Of a DNA stretch of 7,098 nt, positions 1-6,669 are shown in pieces. The first letter of the stretch is position 1; each line of letters starts with the position of its first letter. Made by a program: the position numbers and the translations under genes. The notes beneath the pieces were generated by a model, which did no database searches, was not told where the DNA came from, and saw only the letters and a list, made by a program, of their open reading frames with translations. This stretch comes from Desulfuromusa sp. (GTDB taxonomy: Bacteria > Desulfobacterota > Desulfuromonadia > Desulfuromonadales > Geopsychrobacteraceae), in contig JAGLDI010000116.1 of the NCBI GenBank assembly GCA_023145655.1, positions 1-7,098 on the forward strand, in the 5' to 3' direction.

Positions 1-485
1 ATAACCCCAGCCGGTTTAAGTCCAGCCAAGCGGGCAAGATCTACAGAACCTTCGGTCTGACCGGTTCGGACCAGAACACCGCCCTTTTGGGCGCGCAATG
101 GGAAGATATGGCCGGGACGCGCTAAATCTCTCGCAGTTGTTTGATCAGCAACAGCAACCTGGATGGTATGGGCACGATCAGCAACGGAGATCCCGGTCGT
201 TACACCTAGACGCGCTTCGATTGAAACGGTAAAGGCGGTACCAAAAGAAGAACTGTTGTCAGTGACCATCAAGGGCAAATCCAGCTCATCAGCACGTGCT
301 TCGGTCAGGGAGAGACAAATCAACCCCCGCCCCTGTGTCGCCATGAAATTAATGATTTCAGGCGTCACCAACTCGGCTGCGGCAACAAGATCCCCCTCGT
401 TCTCCCGATCCTCATCGTCAACTAAAATAACCATCTTACCATGACGGATATCATCAAGAGCGGCTTCGATTTTTGAAATTGGCAT
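1..485 (-). CDS. ribBA: 3,4-dihydroxy-2-butanone-4-phosphate synthase, probably the N-terminal part of bifunctional RibBA (partial, 3' end off window)
   Basis: The enzyme converts ribulose 5-phosphate to 3,4-dihydroxy-2-butanone 4-phosphate plus formate, giving the four-carbon unit for lumazine in riboflavin synthesis; it is cytosolic and Mg-dependent. The 161 visible codons cover most of a RibB domain. They start [13 protein letters not shown] and show the acidic metal/substrate loop [10 protein letters not shown] (23-32), [12 protein letters not shown] (47-58), the TTGIS..DRA segment (96-104), [10 protein letters not shown] (123-132) and [16 protein letters not shown] (140-155). The ATG at 485 is preceded by AAAGGA with an 8-nt spacer. 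It lies 40 nt downstream of ribE, so it is probably in the same transcript. The frame is open to the window edge. A C-terminal GTP cyclohydrolase II (RibA) domain is expected from related genomes but not visible, so plain ribB remains possible. Gln143 stands where E. coli RibB has the metal-binding His of its GHTEA motif; I believe this is frequent in proteobacterial RibBA. Confidence 0.92.
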   Translation of the reverse strand, partial: MPISKIEAALDDIRHGKMVILVDDEDRENEGDLVAAAELVTPEIINFMATQGRGLICLSLTEARADELDLPLMVTDNSSSFGTAFTVSIEARLGVTTGISVADRAHTIQVAVADQTTARDLARPGHIFPLRAQKGGVLVRTGQTEGSVDLARLAGLKPAGV

Positions 486-525
486 ATATTCAATCCTTTA
501 TATTAATTAACAAAGGCGAGTTATC
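486..525 (-). promoter_or_regulatory. ribE-ribBA spacer with ribosome binding site and weak hairpin over it
   Basis: This AT-rich 40-nt gap carries the ribBA Shine-Dalgarno AAAGGA (494-499). In the minus-strand RNA, CCUUU (516-512) can pair with the AAAGG of the Shine-Dalgarno (499-495). The stem extends by a G-U and a U-A pair to 7 bp with an 8-nt loop, and the gap also contains the palindrome TTAATTAA (503-510). Such a hairpin could dampen initiation at ribBA. It is short, and a chance origin is quite possible. Confidence 0.35.
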
Positions 526-1176
526 TCATAAAAAACCATTTTTAGCAAGAAAGTCAAAATCGACTTCCCCCTGACCCTGGGTAGTTTTTTCGCCCAGTAA
601 CAGACGCTCAACATAACGCCCCAGCAAGTCGGTTTCAATGTTTACCTGTGAGCCTTCACGACAAAGATTAAGTGTAGTTTTCTCTAAAGAATGGGGAATA
701 ACTGCAACGGAAAACATGTCATGCTCAACTCGGTTAACCGTCAGGCTTATCCCATCGATTGCAACCGAACCCTTCTCTACCAAGTAACGCATCACCTCTC
801 GGGGGACAACAAACTCAAAACGGATTGCGTTTTGATCCTGATAGCGCCGTCTGACTGTCGCAATACAATCAATATGACCACTGACTAAATGCCCTCCCAG
901 GCGATCTGCAAGGGACAATGCACGTTCAAGATTGACCAGTTGGTTGGGTCGCAACTTCCCCAAAGTGGTACAATTCATGGTTTCCGGTGAGACATCCACA
1001 CTGAAATAACTCTTATCCCAGGCCGTCACAGTCAGGCAGGCACCATTGACAGCGATACTCTCACCAAGTCGTAGATCAGCATCTACCAGACTGCTGACAA
1101 TCTGCAACTGTGCCGAATCACCCTGCCGCTTAAGGTTGTGAACTTTACCGACAGACTGTATTAATCCTGTAAACAT
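526..1176 (-). CDS. ribE: Riboflavin synthase, alpha chain
   Basis: This enzyme dismutates two 6,7-dimethyl-8-ribityllumazine molecules into riboflavin and the ribitylamino-pyrimidine, the last step of riboflavin synthesis; family members act as cytosolic trimers. The 216 residues form the usual two repeated lumazine-binding barrels. Barrel 1 has the diagnostic MFTGLI start, GESIAVNGACLTV (38-50) and VSPETMNCTTLG (62-73). Barrel 2 has GGHLVSGHID (94-103), KGSVAIDGISLTV (135-147) and IPHSLEKTTL (160-169). By alignment with E. coli RibC, Cys47, His101 and Ser144 match catalytic-site residues Cys48, His102 and Ser146. Length is typical (E. coli 213). The ATG at 1176 lies inside the end of ribD (16-nt overlap) behind GGAG at 1187-1190, which suggests translational coupling. 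The gene is sometimes called ribC. There are no oddities. Confidence 0.97.
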   Translation of the reverse strand: MFTGLIQSVGKVHNLKRQGDSAQLQIVSSLVDADLRLGESIAVNGACLTVTAWDKSYFSVDVSPETMNCTTLGKLRPNQLVNLERALSLADRLGGHLVSGHIDCIATVRRRYQDQNAIRFEFVVPREVMRYLVEKGSVAIDGISLTVNRVEHDMFSVAVIPHSLEKTTLNLCREGSQVNIETDLLGRYVERLLLGEKTTQGQGEVDFDFLAKNGFL

Positions 1177-2276
1177 GAGGGTATATCTCCGGTGATCAGC
1201 AGGTCTTCTCCAATTTCTTCATAAGTTAGATCGTCAAGTTTAATAGCCTCCGCCATACTTGGGTACCCGCAACCAGGAAAAAGGCCAAAGGGAGAAGATC
1301 CCGCTAATATTTTAGGGGCAACAAACAACATTAACCGGTTAATCAAGCCCGCAGAGAGAGCAGCCCCTGCTAATTTAGCTCCCCCTTCCAGGAGGAGTTT
1401 TTGAACATTGCGACGCCCTAATTCTTGCCATAGTGCAGGAAGAGAAACTTTACCGTCAACAACCGGAAAGACAACCACCTCTGCCCCGCCAAGCTGTAAT
1501 TTTGAAATTTTTTGCTTGTCGGTAGAAATTGTTGCAATCAGAGTTTTTGCCAGCGATTTCTGTTTCAATATCCGACAGTCAACAGGTATTTTCAATTGGC
1601 TGTCAACCACCACACGCAAAGGATCACGGCCATGACCTTCGGGAAGTCGAGTGTTGAGCAGTGGATCATCACTCAATACAGTGTTGATGCCAACCATAAT
1701 TGCTTCCACCCGATCGCGCAACCGATGAACGACTAAACGGCTCTTTTCTCCAGAAACCCACTGAGAATCACCTGTTGCTGTTGCAGTATTACCGTCAAGG
1801 GTCGTAGCGGCTTTATAGATGGTGAAAGGGCTACCAGTCAAAATATGGTAGCTAAAAGGGGCAATCAAACGGCGGCATTCATGTTCCAAAATACCATCAT
1901 GGACTTCAATCCCAGCCTTTTCCAGTTTTTCAACTCCATGGCCAGCAACCAAAGGGTTTGGATCAATTGTCCCTATATAGACAGCTTTGATTCCTGCCGC
2001 TATCAGGGCATCGGCACAGGGGGGTGTTTTCCCTTGGTGGGAACAAGGCTCCAAAGTTACATATATCTCAGCACCACGCGCTTTTGTCCCAGCTTGGCGC
2101 AAGGCAAATATTTCGGCATGTGGCTCACCTGCCTGAGGATGAAATCCCTCTCCAACAATATTTCCAGAACTGACAATGACCGCACCAACGGGTGGATTGG
2201 GGGCAGTTCGTCCCTCCCCTTGCCGAGCTAGGTCGAGTGCCCGTTGCATATAATATTGGTGTTGAAGATCAGACAT
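1161..2276 (-). CDS. ribD: Bifunctional diaminohydroxyphosphoribosylaminopyrimidine deaminase / 5-amino-6-(5-phosphoribosylamino)uracil reductase
   Basis: RibD performs steps two and three of riboflavin synthesis: zinc-dependent deamination of the pyrimidine made by GTP cyclohydrolase II, then NADPH-dependent reduction of the ribose side chain. Numbering from the ATG at 2276 (371 aa, close to E. coli's 367), the N-terminal deaminase has APNPPVGAVIV (25-35), HAE (53-55, zinc ligand and proton shuttle) and the zinc loop PCSHQGKTPPC (77-87). The reductase half (from about 150) has TLDGNTATATGDSQWVSG (159-176), VGINTVLSDDPLLNTR (195-210) and a later LLLEGG glycine-rich turn. The frame is open upstream to an ATG at 2330, but that codon lies in the stem of the nrdR terminator-like hairpin and would add MPLEAFRHLYLCRRGYDR, unlike RibD proteins. 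The ATG at 2276 sits 10 nt after AGGGG (2287-2291). Its 3' end overlaps ribE by 16 nt. Confidence 0.96.
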   Translation of the reverse strand: MSDLQHQYYMQRALDLARQGEGRTAPNPPVGAVIVSSGNIVGEGFHPQAGEPHAEIFALRQAGTKARGAEIYVTLEPCSHQGKTPPCADALIAAGIKAVYIGTIDPNPLVAGHGVEKLEKAGIEVHDGILEHECRRLIAPFSYHILTGSPFTIYKAATTLDGNTATATGDSQWVSGEKSRLVVHRLRDRVEAIMVGINTVLSDDPLLNTRLPEGHGRDPLRVVVDSQLKIPVDCRILKQKSLAKTLIATISTDKQKISKLQLGGAEVVVFPVVDGKVSLPALWQELGRRNVQKLLLEGGAKLAGAALSAGLINRLMLFVAPKILAGSSPFGLFPGCGYPSMAEAIKLDDLTYEEIGEDLLITGDIPSCLQD

Positions 2277-2295
2277 CCGGTCATAACCCCTGCGG

Positions 2296-2337
2296 CAAAG
2301 ATACAAATGCCGGAATGCCTCAAGAGGCATTCCGGCA
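2296..2337 (-). terminator. Hairpin downstream of nrdR, probable intrinsic terminator
   Basis: A perfect 13-bp inverted repeat (arms TGCCGGAATGCCT at 2308-2320 and its complement at 2325-2337) encloses the 4-nt loop CAAG. On the minus strand it is followed at once by UUUGUAUCUUUG, a moderately U-rich tail. It starts 21 nt after the nrdR stop and ends only 31 nt before the ribD ATG, so it lies close to the ribD ribosome binding site. The stem is GC-rich enough to be stable, but the U run is interrupted, so partial read-through into ribD is plausible. No recognisable promoter fits between hairpin and ribD. Confidence 0.65.
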
Positions 2338-2358
2338 CTATTTTATCCCAAAATTATT

Positions 2359-2817
2359 TCACTGGGAATGTTTCAATAGATCATTTAATTCAGACATGAA
2401 CTCATTAATATCTTTAAACTGCCGATAGACGGAGGCAAAGCGGACGTAAGCCACCTCGTCAATTTCATGCAGCATATCCATCACCGCCTCACCAATCAAA
2501 CTGGCAGAAATCTCTTTATCGCCACACTCCTGAAACTTTCTCTCCAATTGATCAACGAGGGCTTCAATCTGCTCCACCGAAACAGGGCGTTTTTCACAAG
2601 CCCGCTGCATCCCGGAAATAATTTTTGCACGATCAAAGGCTTCACGACGACCATCTTTCTTGATCACCCAGGGGAGGATTTCCTCAACCCTTTCATAGGT
2701 GGTAAAACGCCGTTCACACTCTGGGCATTCGCGCCGGCGACGCACGCTATTCCCCTCTTTCCCCAACCTTGAATCAACAACTCTGGTATCAGCATGACGA
2801 CAAAAAGGGCAGTTCAT
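2359..2817 (-). CDS. nrdR: Transcriptional repressor NrdR
   Basis: NrdR represses ribonucleotide reductase operons, sensing dATP/ATP through an ATP-cone and binding paired NrdR boxes through a zinc ribbon. The 152 residues have the family length. They start [17 protein letters not shown], with zinc cysteine pairs Cys3/Cys6 and Cys31/Cys34 and the basic stretch [20 protein letters not shown] (24-43). From about residue 49 comes the ATP-cone, with [16 protein letters not shown] and the C-terminal [17 protein letters not shown]. The start ATG overlaps the last base of the dCMP deaminase stop (TAATG), and GGAG lies at 2828-2831, so the two genes are probably translationally coupled. The pairing fits the role: one gene produces a dNTP precursor and the other adjusts reductase expression. 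No NrdR box was recognised in this window, so its targets are elsewhere. Confidence 0.98.
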   Translation of the reverse strand: MNCPFCRHADTRVVDSRLGKEGNSVRRRRECPECERRFTTYERVEEILPWVIKKDGRREAFDRAKIISGMQRACEKRPVSVEQIEALVDQLERKFQECGDKEISASLIGEAVMDMLHEIDEVAYVRFASVYRQFKDINEFMSELNDLLKHSQ

Positions 2818-3272
2818 TAATCATTATCTCCGCTGTACTGACGATAGCTTATCCCCGCCTCTGTTAACATATCAAGGGAGAGAGTATCCGGGTACCCTCG
2901 TGAAAAAATAATATCAACAATCCCTGCATTAATCAGCATCTTACTACAAATAATACAAGGAGAATCGGTACAATAGAGAGTTGCCCCGGAAATATTGGCA
3001 CCATGGCGGGCAGCCTGAATAATCGCATTCTGCTCAGCATGAAGTCCACGACACAGTTCATGACGTTCCCCTGAGGGAACCTTCAACTGGTCACGCAGGC
3101 AACCGGTCACCTCACAATGGGTAATACCACTGGGTACGCCATTATAGCCTGTGGCCATGATGTTTTTCTCTTTCACCAGCAGAGCCCCCACCTGACGGCG
3201 CAAACAAGTTGAGCGGGTTGCCACCAACTTGGCAATCTGCATAAAATACTCGTCCCAACCGGGTCTATCCAT
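2817..3272 (-). CDS. Deoxycytidylate (dCMP) deaminase family protein
   Basis: This zinc enzyme of the cytidine/deoxycytidylate deaminase family most likely converts dCMP to dUMP, the substrate of thymidylate synthase (ComEB-like, 151 aa). Visible are the N-terminal [28 protein letters not shown] (6-33), GYNGVPSG (42-49), the catalytic H78-A-E80 with Glu80 as proton shuttle, and the second zinc loop SPCIICSK (104-111) with Cys106 and Cys109. Between them, [10 protein letters not shown] (52-61) and the His/Cys around 71-74 resemble the extra zinc-site region of dCMP deaminases, which supports dCMP rather than free cytidine as substrate. The ATG at 3272 follows the glyA stop by 8 nt, with AGGTG at 3278-3282 overlapping that stop. 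Substrate specificity and nucleotide regulation cannot be read from sequence alone. Confidence 0.9.
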   Translation of the reverse strand: MDRPGWDEYFMQIAKLVATRSTCLRRQVGALLVKEKNIMATGYNGVPSGITHCEVTGCLRDQLKVPSGERHELCRGLHAEQNAIIQAARHGANISGATLYCTDSPCIICSKMLINAGIVDIIFSRGYPDTLSLDMLTEAGISYRQYSGDND

Positions 3273-3280
3273 TATGGCAC

Positions 3281-4531
3281 CTACTTCAATCGATGTGCAT
3301 AAAGGGGGAATCTTTGACAGAGAACTTTGACCTCTGCTTTAATTTTTGCCAATTCCGCACCATTTTCAATGTTTTTGAGGGCCCGGTCTATCCACTCTGC
3401 GACCTGCAGCATTTCAGCTTCTTTCAAACCGCGGGTTGTGGTAGCCGGAGTTCCAATCCGAATACCGCTGGTCACAAAAGGAGACCTGGTATCAAAGGGA
3501 ACTGCATTTTTATTCACAGTGATTCCAGCATCTTCAAGAGCTCTCTCTGCGACCTTCCCGGTAACCTCGGTTCCGGTAAAATCAACCAGCATCAAGTGGT
3601 TATCGGTTCCGCCCGAAACAAGCTTATAACCTTTCTCCACCAATCCGCCAGCAAGTGCCTGAGCATTTCTAACCACCTGCTGCGCATATACTTTAAAATC
3701 AGGCTGAAGAACCTCTTTAAAAGCAACCGCTTTGGCAGCAATGATGTGCATCAGTGGACCACCCTGGATGCCGGGGAAAATATTGCTGTTAAGCTTTTTA
3801 GCCCACTCTTCAGTACATAGAATCATCCCACCACGTGGACCACGCAGGGTTTTGTGTGTTGTCGTCGTCACAAATTCAGCATAAGGGACGGGGTTGGAAT
3901 GGACACCTGCCGCAACCAGACCGGCAATGTGTGCCATATCAACCATCACAACAGCCCCCACGGCATCTGCAATCCTGCGGAAAGCGACAAAATCAATCTC
4001 ACGAGGATAAGCGCTGGCACCCACCACGATCAATTTGGGTTGATGCAGTTTTGCCAGACTCTCAACTTCAGCATAGTCAATGGTCCCGGTCTCAGCATCA
4101 AGACCATAAGGGACAATGTTGTAGAGTTTACCGGAAAAGTTGACCGGAGATCCGTGGGTGAGGTGTCCACCATGTGCAAGATTCATCCCGAGAACCGTAT
4201 CTCCGGGCTTACAAACAGCCATATAGACAGCCATATTAGCCTGAGAACCCGAATGGGGTTGAACATTTGCATGTTCTGCACCAAAAATCTCTTTAGCGCG
4301 ATCAATAGCTAACTGTTCGGCGAGATCAACAAATTCGCAACCACCATAATATCTTTTCCCCGGATATCCTTCAGCATACTTGTTCGTCAGAACCGAGCCC
4401 TGAGCTTCCAGAACGGCTTCACTGACAAAGTTTTCTGAAGCAATAAATTCCAGATTATATTCCTGCCGCTCTGTTTCCTGAGTGATAATCTGAGAAATTT
4501 CAGGGTCAAATGTTTTAAGATTCTCAACCAT
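3281..4531 (-). CDS. glyA: Serine hydroxymethyltransferase
   Basis: This PLP enzyme interconverts serine plus tetrahydrofolate with glycine plus 5,10-methylene-THF, the main source of one-carbon units for thymidylate, purines and methionine. From the ATG at 4531 the protein has 416 residues (E. coli 417). Family landmarks are [10 protein letters not shown] (28-37), [20 protein letters not shown] (50-69), HSGSQAN (93-99), [13 protein letters not shown] (197-209) with Asp198 and His201 at the cofactor, [14 protein letters not shown] with PLP-binding Lys227, [14 protein letters not shown], and the C-terminal LCQRFPLY. An in-frame ATG at 4555 would add eight residues (MIDYGRIA), but it would place the excellent GGGAGGA at 4537-4543 inside the gene, so 4531 is preferred. 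It lies directly behind the rpiB terminator and 8 nt ahead of the dCMP deaminase, with which it shares the job of feeding thymidylate synthase. Confidence 0.98.
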   Translation of the reverse strand: MVENLKTFDPEISQIITQETERQEYNLEFIASENFVSEAVLEAQGSVLTNKYAEGYPGKRYYGGCEFVDLAEQLAIDRAKEIFGAEHANVQPHSGSQANMAVYMAVCKPGDTVLGMNLAHGGHLTHGSPVNFSGKLYNIVPYGLDAETGTIDYAEVESLAKLHQPKLIVVGASAYPREIDFVAFRRIADAVGAVVMVDMAHIAGLVAAGVHSNPVPYAEFVTTTTHKTLRGPRGGMILCTEEWAKKLNSNIFPGIQGGPLMHIIAAKAVAFKEVLQPDFKVYAQQVVRNAQALAGGLVEKGYKLVSGGTDNHLMLVDFTGTEVTGKVAERALEDAGITVNKNAVPFDTRSPFVTSGIRIGTPATTTRGLKEAEMLQVAEWIDRALKNIENGAELAKIKAEVKVLCQRFPLYAHRLK

Positions 4532-4536
4532 CGCTA

Positions 4537-4543
4537 TCCTCCC
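4537..4543 (-). promoter_or_regulatory. glyA: glyA ribosome binding site
   Basis: GGGAGGA ends 5 nt before the ATG at 4531. This strong Shine-Dalgarno fixes the glyA start at 4531 rather than at the in-frame ATG at 4555, which has only the terminator hairpin and its U tract upstream. Confidence 0.85.
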
Positions 4544-4556
4544 ATAATCGATCAAT

Positions 4557-4586
4557 AAAAAACGGGGCTATTCAATCAGCCCCGTT
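4557..4586 (-). terminator. Intrinsic terminator downstream of rpiB
   Basis: A perfect 9-bp stem (AACGGGGCT / AGCCCCGTT, arms 4578-4586 and 4561-4569) with an 8-nt loop runs directly into a U stretch on the minus strand (six Us at 4562-4557, then AUUGAU). It begins 4 nt after the rpiB stop, the classic rho-independent arrangement. The glyA ATG follows only 25 nt after the end of this element, so a glyA promoter would have to lie in or upstream of the hairpin, or glyA depends on read-through. Confidence 0.85.
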
Positions 4587-4590
4587 AAGT

Positions 4591-5040
4591 TTAGTCCTTA
4601 ATAACTTTTTGCTCAATAGCAGATATTTTATCCAGTCGCTGCTGGTGTCGCCCCCCTGCAAACTCAGCGGCAAGCCAGACTTCAACCAACTTCTTCCCTT
4701 TTTCGGGAGTCAATACCCTCCCCCCCATAACTAGGATATTCGCATTATTATGTTCACGTGCCATTTGTGCAGTAAATTCATCGTGGACCAAAGCAGCTCG
4801 CACACCAGAAAATTTATTAGCTGATATCGACATACCAATTCCGGTACCGCAGATCAAAATACCCAGTTGAGCTTCCCCAGAGGAAACAGCACTGGCAACC
4901 TTCGCCGCAAAATCGGGATAATCAACTGAAGCAGAGCTATTTGTACCAAGATCAGTACATTCTACTGCTTTCTCCTGTAACATCTCCAGAATAGCTGTTT
5001 TCAGCTCATAACCACCATGATCACTTCCCAACACCAGCAT
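4591..5040 (-). CDS. rpiB: Ribose-5-phosphate isomerase B
   Basis: RpiB interconverts ribose 5-phosphate and ribulose 5-phosphate in the non-oxidative pentose phosphate pathway. Ribulose 5-phosphate is also the substrate of the RibB activity encoded at the far end of this window. From the ATG at 5040 the protein has 149 residues, equal to E. coli RpiB. It shows GSDHGGYELK (5-14) with Asp7/His8, VDYPDFA (39-45), the phosphate/catalytic loop ICGTGIGMSISANK (63-76) with Cys64 and Thr66, REHNNANIL (95-103) with His97, and GGR (106-108). The frame is open further to a TTG at 5052, but that would overlap the fabF stop and add only four residues. GAGG at 5047-5050, 6 nt before the ATG at 5040, favours the shorter form. 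The gene follows the fabF stop by 8 nt and is ended by an intrinsic terminator, so it is the last gene of the fab transcript. Confidence 0.97.
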   Translation of the reverse strand: MLVLGSDHGGYELKTAILEMLQEKAVECTDLGTNSSASVDYPDFAAKVASAVSSGEAQLGILICGTGIGMSISANKFSGVRAALVHDEFTAQMAREHNNANILVMGGRVLTPEKGKKLVEVWLAAEFAGGRHQQRLDKISAIEQKVIKD

Positions 5041-5048
5041 CAGGCACC

Positions 5049-6281
5049 TCAAATCTTACGAAAAACGAGGGTTGCATTTGTCCCACCGAAACCAAAAGAA
5101 TTCGATATAGCAACCTGGCACTCAGCTTGACGAGCTTCATTAGGAACATAATCAAGATCACAATCGGGATCAGGCTCGATATAATTGATCGTTGGTGGGA
5201 TAACTCCATGTTTCAGAGCCAGGGCGGAAAAGGCCGCTTCCATACCTCCAGCAGCTCCCAACCCGTGGCCAGTCATACTCTTTGTCGAGCTAACCATCAG
5301 ATTCTGCGCATGATCACCAAAAACTTTTTTGATGGCCATCGTCTCATAAAGATCATTGAAATGGGTCGAAGTCCCATGAGCGTTGACATAATCAACCTGC
5401 TCCGGGTTTAAACCGGCATTATTCAGCGCCATTTTAATACAGCGGGAAGCACCTTCTCCACCTGGGGCCGGTTGAGTCAAGTGGTAAGCATCACTACTAA
5501 GACCATATCCTGCAACTTCACAGTAAATGTCAGCACCACGTTTTTTAGCACTCTCATATTCTTCCAGGATCAGAATACCGGCACCTTCAGCCATGACAAA
5601 ACCATCACGATTTTTTTCAAAAGGTCGACTTGCAGTCAACGGATCATCATTGCGCGTTGAGAGAGCTTTCATAACATTAAAACCACCAATCGCAAGTTTG
5701 GTGATTGTTGACTCGGTTCCACCAGCAAACATAGCATCCGCATCACCACGGGCAATCATATGGTAAGCATCACCAATTGAATGAGTTCCGGTTGCACAAG
5801 CAGACACCGATGACAGGTTTGGTCCTTTTGCACCAAATTTTATTGAAATGTGACCGGGGGCCAGATTGATAATCAACATGGGGATAAAAAATGGGGTGAT
5901 CCTTTTGTAACCACGCTCAAGCATCACATTGTGATATTTTTCAATCGCCGGCAATCCACCCAGACCTGAGCCAACCAAGACACCGACCCGTTCAGCATTG
6001 GTATCCGTGATCTCAAGCCCTGAATCCTGCAAAGCCATCTCGGCTGCAGCAATTCCATATTGAATAAAGAGATCCATCTTCTTGATCTCTTTTTTCTCAA
6101 TAAACTTTTCGGCGTCAAAATCTTTGACTTCGCCTGCAATCTGCGATGGCAATTCAGAAGCATCAAAACGGGTGATCTTCGCTATTCCGGATTGACCGCT
6201 GGTAATTGCTGCCCAGTTTTTCTCTGTTCCAGTTCCCAAGGGAGATACGACACCAAGACCGGTGACTACGACTCTACGCAT
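5049..6281 (-). CDS. fabF: Beta-ketoacyl-ACP synthase II
   Basis: FabF condenses malonyl-ACP with acyl-ACP in the elongation cycle of type II fatty-acid synthesis (KAS II). The 410 residues match the family (E. coli 413) and begin [15 protein letters not shown]. The Cys-His-His triad is complete: Cys162 in VSACATG (159-165), His302 in NAHGTST (300-306) and His339 in [15 protein letters not shown] (332-346), where Lys334 is also conserved. The C-terminal FGFGGTNA glycine loop is present (about 397-404). Small departures from the common motif are HGTSTHFND and GHGLGAAG (Gly340 where Leu or Ala is usual); neither removes a catalytic residue. The ATG at 6281 has only a modest GAGAG Shine-Dalgarno (6289-6293). 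The gene follows acpP after 104 nt containing a long hairpin and precedes rpiB by 8 nt. FabB is an alternative name only for a paralogous type; length and motifs favour FabF. Confidence 0.97.
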   Translation of the reverse strand: MRRVVVTGLGVVSPLGTGTEKNWAAITSGQSGIAKITRFDASELPSQIAGEVKDFDAEKFIEKKEIKKMDLFIQYGIAAAEMALQDSGLEITDTNAERVGVLVGSGLGGLPAIEKYHNVMLERGYKRITPFFIPMLIINLAPGHISIKFGAKGPNLSSVSACATGTHSIGDAYHMIARGDADAMFAGGTESTITKLAIGGFNVMKALSTRNDDPLTASRPFEKNRDGFVMAEGAGILILEEYESAKKRGADIYCEVAGYGLSSDAYHLTQPAPGGEGASRCIKMALNNAGLNPEQVDYVNAHGTSTHFNDLYETMAIKKVFGDHAQNLMVSSTKSMTGHGLGAAGGMEAAFSALALKHGVIPPTINYIEPDPDCDLDYVPNEARQAECQVAISNSFGFGGTNATLVFRKI

Positions 6282-6385
6282 AAGAAATCTCTCTTTAATC
6301 TTTAATGGCTAACAGGTGTTTACAGTCGTACAGTGATAAATTGATTGGTGGCGTCAGATCAACGATCCGACACCACCAACACTTA
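6282..6385 (-). promoter_or_regulatory. acpP-fabF intergenic region with long hairpin (possible attenuator or RNA-processing/stability element)
   Basis: This 104-nt gap has a long inverted repeat at 6344-6380. In minus-strand RNA, UUGGUGGUGUC (6379-6369) pairs with GACGCCACCAA (6355-6345) through one U-G wobble. The stem continues through a G-U pair into GAUC/GAUC around a 3-nt GUU loop. The stem is about 16 bp, or 17 with a terminal G-U. It starts 6 nt after the acpP stop. The tail UCAAUUUAUCAC is poor in U, so it is a weak candidate terminator; it may instead protect the abundant acpP mRNA 3' end or reduce read-through into fabF. No convincing promoter was seen in the remaining 60 nt. Confidence 0.6.
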
Positions 6386-6619
6386 TCAGGAAGATTTATT
6401 GATATAATCAATAGCGTTCTTAACGTTCTGAATTTTCTCTGCATCTTCATCAGAGATTTCAACATCAAACTCTTCTTCCAAAGCCATGACCAGCTCAACT
6501 GTATCCAGAGAATCTGCACCTAAATCATCCATAAATGCAGCGGTTTCTGTCACTTGTTCTTCGTCAACACCCAGTTGTTCTGCAATTATCTGTTTTACTC
6601 TTTCCTCAATAGAAGCCAT
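6386..6619 (-). CDS. acpP: Acyl carrier protein
   Basis: ACP carries growing acyl chains on a 4'-phosphopantetheine arm during fatty-acid synthesis and donates them to phospholipid and lipid A enzymes. The protein has 77 residues, acidic and helical as the family requires. The attachment motif [18 protein letters not shown] holds Ser37 in DSL (36-38), and the first helix is [15 protein letters not shown]. The start is certain: ATG at 6619 with a perfect AAGGAGG (6627-6633) and a 7-nt spacer, the strongest ribosome binding site in the window, in keeping with the very high expression usual for ACP. It stands between fabG (50-nt gap) and fabF, the classical fab cluster order. Confidence 0.98.
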   Translation of the reverse strand: MASIEERVKQIIAEQLGVDEEQVTETAAFMDDLGADSLDTVELVMALEEEFDVEISDEDAEKIQNVKNAIDYINKSS

Positions 6620-6626
6620 TTACTTT

Positions 6627-6633
6627 CCTCCTT
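6627..6633 (-). promoter_or_regulatory. acpP: acpP ribosome binding site
   Basis: AAGGAGG is fully complementary to the 16S rRNA anti-Shine-Dalgarno core and ends 7 nt before the acpP ATG. It is clearly stronger than the GAGAG ahead of fabF, which fits a need for ACP in excess over the ketosynthase. Confidence 0.8.
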
Positions 6634-6669
6634 TTCAAGTTATGTAGGCTATCAAAATCCGCCTGTTAT

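Noticed and set aside
163..444. Plus-strand open frame opposite ribBA
   Set aside because: Antisense shadow of a conserved RibB domain; the peptide shows no recognisable domain.
1845..2231. Plus-strand open frame (128 codons) opposite ribD
   Set aside because: Fully antisense to the conserved deaminase domain, and no domain is visible in it.
2277..2330. Upstream in-frame ATG at 2330 for ribD (18 extra residues)
   Set aside because: The ATG lies within the stem of the hairpin after nrdR, the extra peptide is not RibD-like, and the ATG at 2276 gives the usual length with a nearby AGGGG.
2277..2358. FMN riboswitch ahead of the rib genes
   Set aside because: The gap is only 82 nt, is largely taken up by a simple hairpin, and none of the conserved RFN-element segments could be recognised; the gaps before ribE and ribBA are too short.
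3854..4312. Long plus-strand open frame (152 codons) opposite glyA, with others at 3293-3820 and 3835-4143
   Set aside because: They lie fully antisense to a clear glyA, have no convincing ribosome binding site, and their Cys/His/Ser-rich composition is typical of shadow translation.
4532..4555. Upstream in-frame ATG at 4555 for glyA
   Set aside because: It would bury the GGGAGGA site inside the gene and has only the terminator upstream; the start at 4531 gives the standard 416 residues.
5041..5052. TTG start at 5052 for rpiB
   Set aside because: It overlaps the fabF stop and adds four residues not expected in RpiB; the ATG at 5040 has GAGG at good spacing and gives the usual 149 residues.
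6295..6519. Minus-strand open frame overlapping acpP in another frame and extending into the gap
   Set aside because: It begins inside acpP, has no ribosome binding site and a low-complexity Leu/Lys/Ser peptide; a frame shadow.
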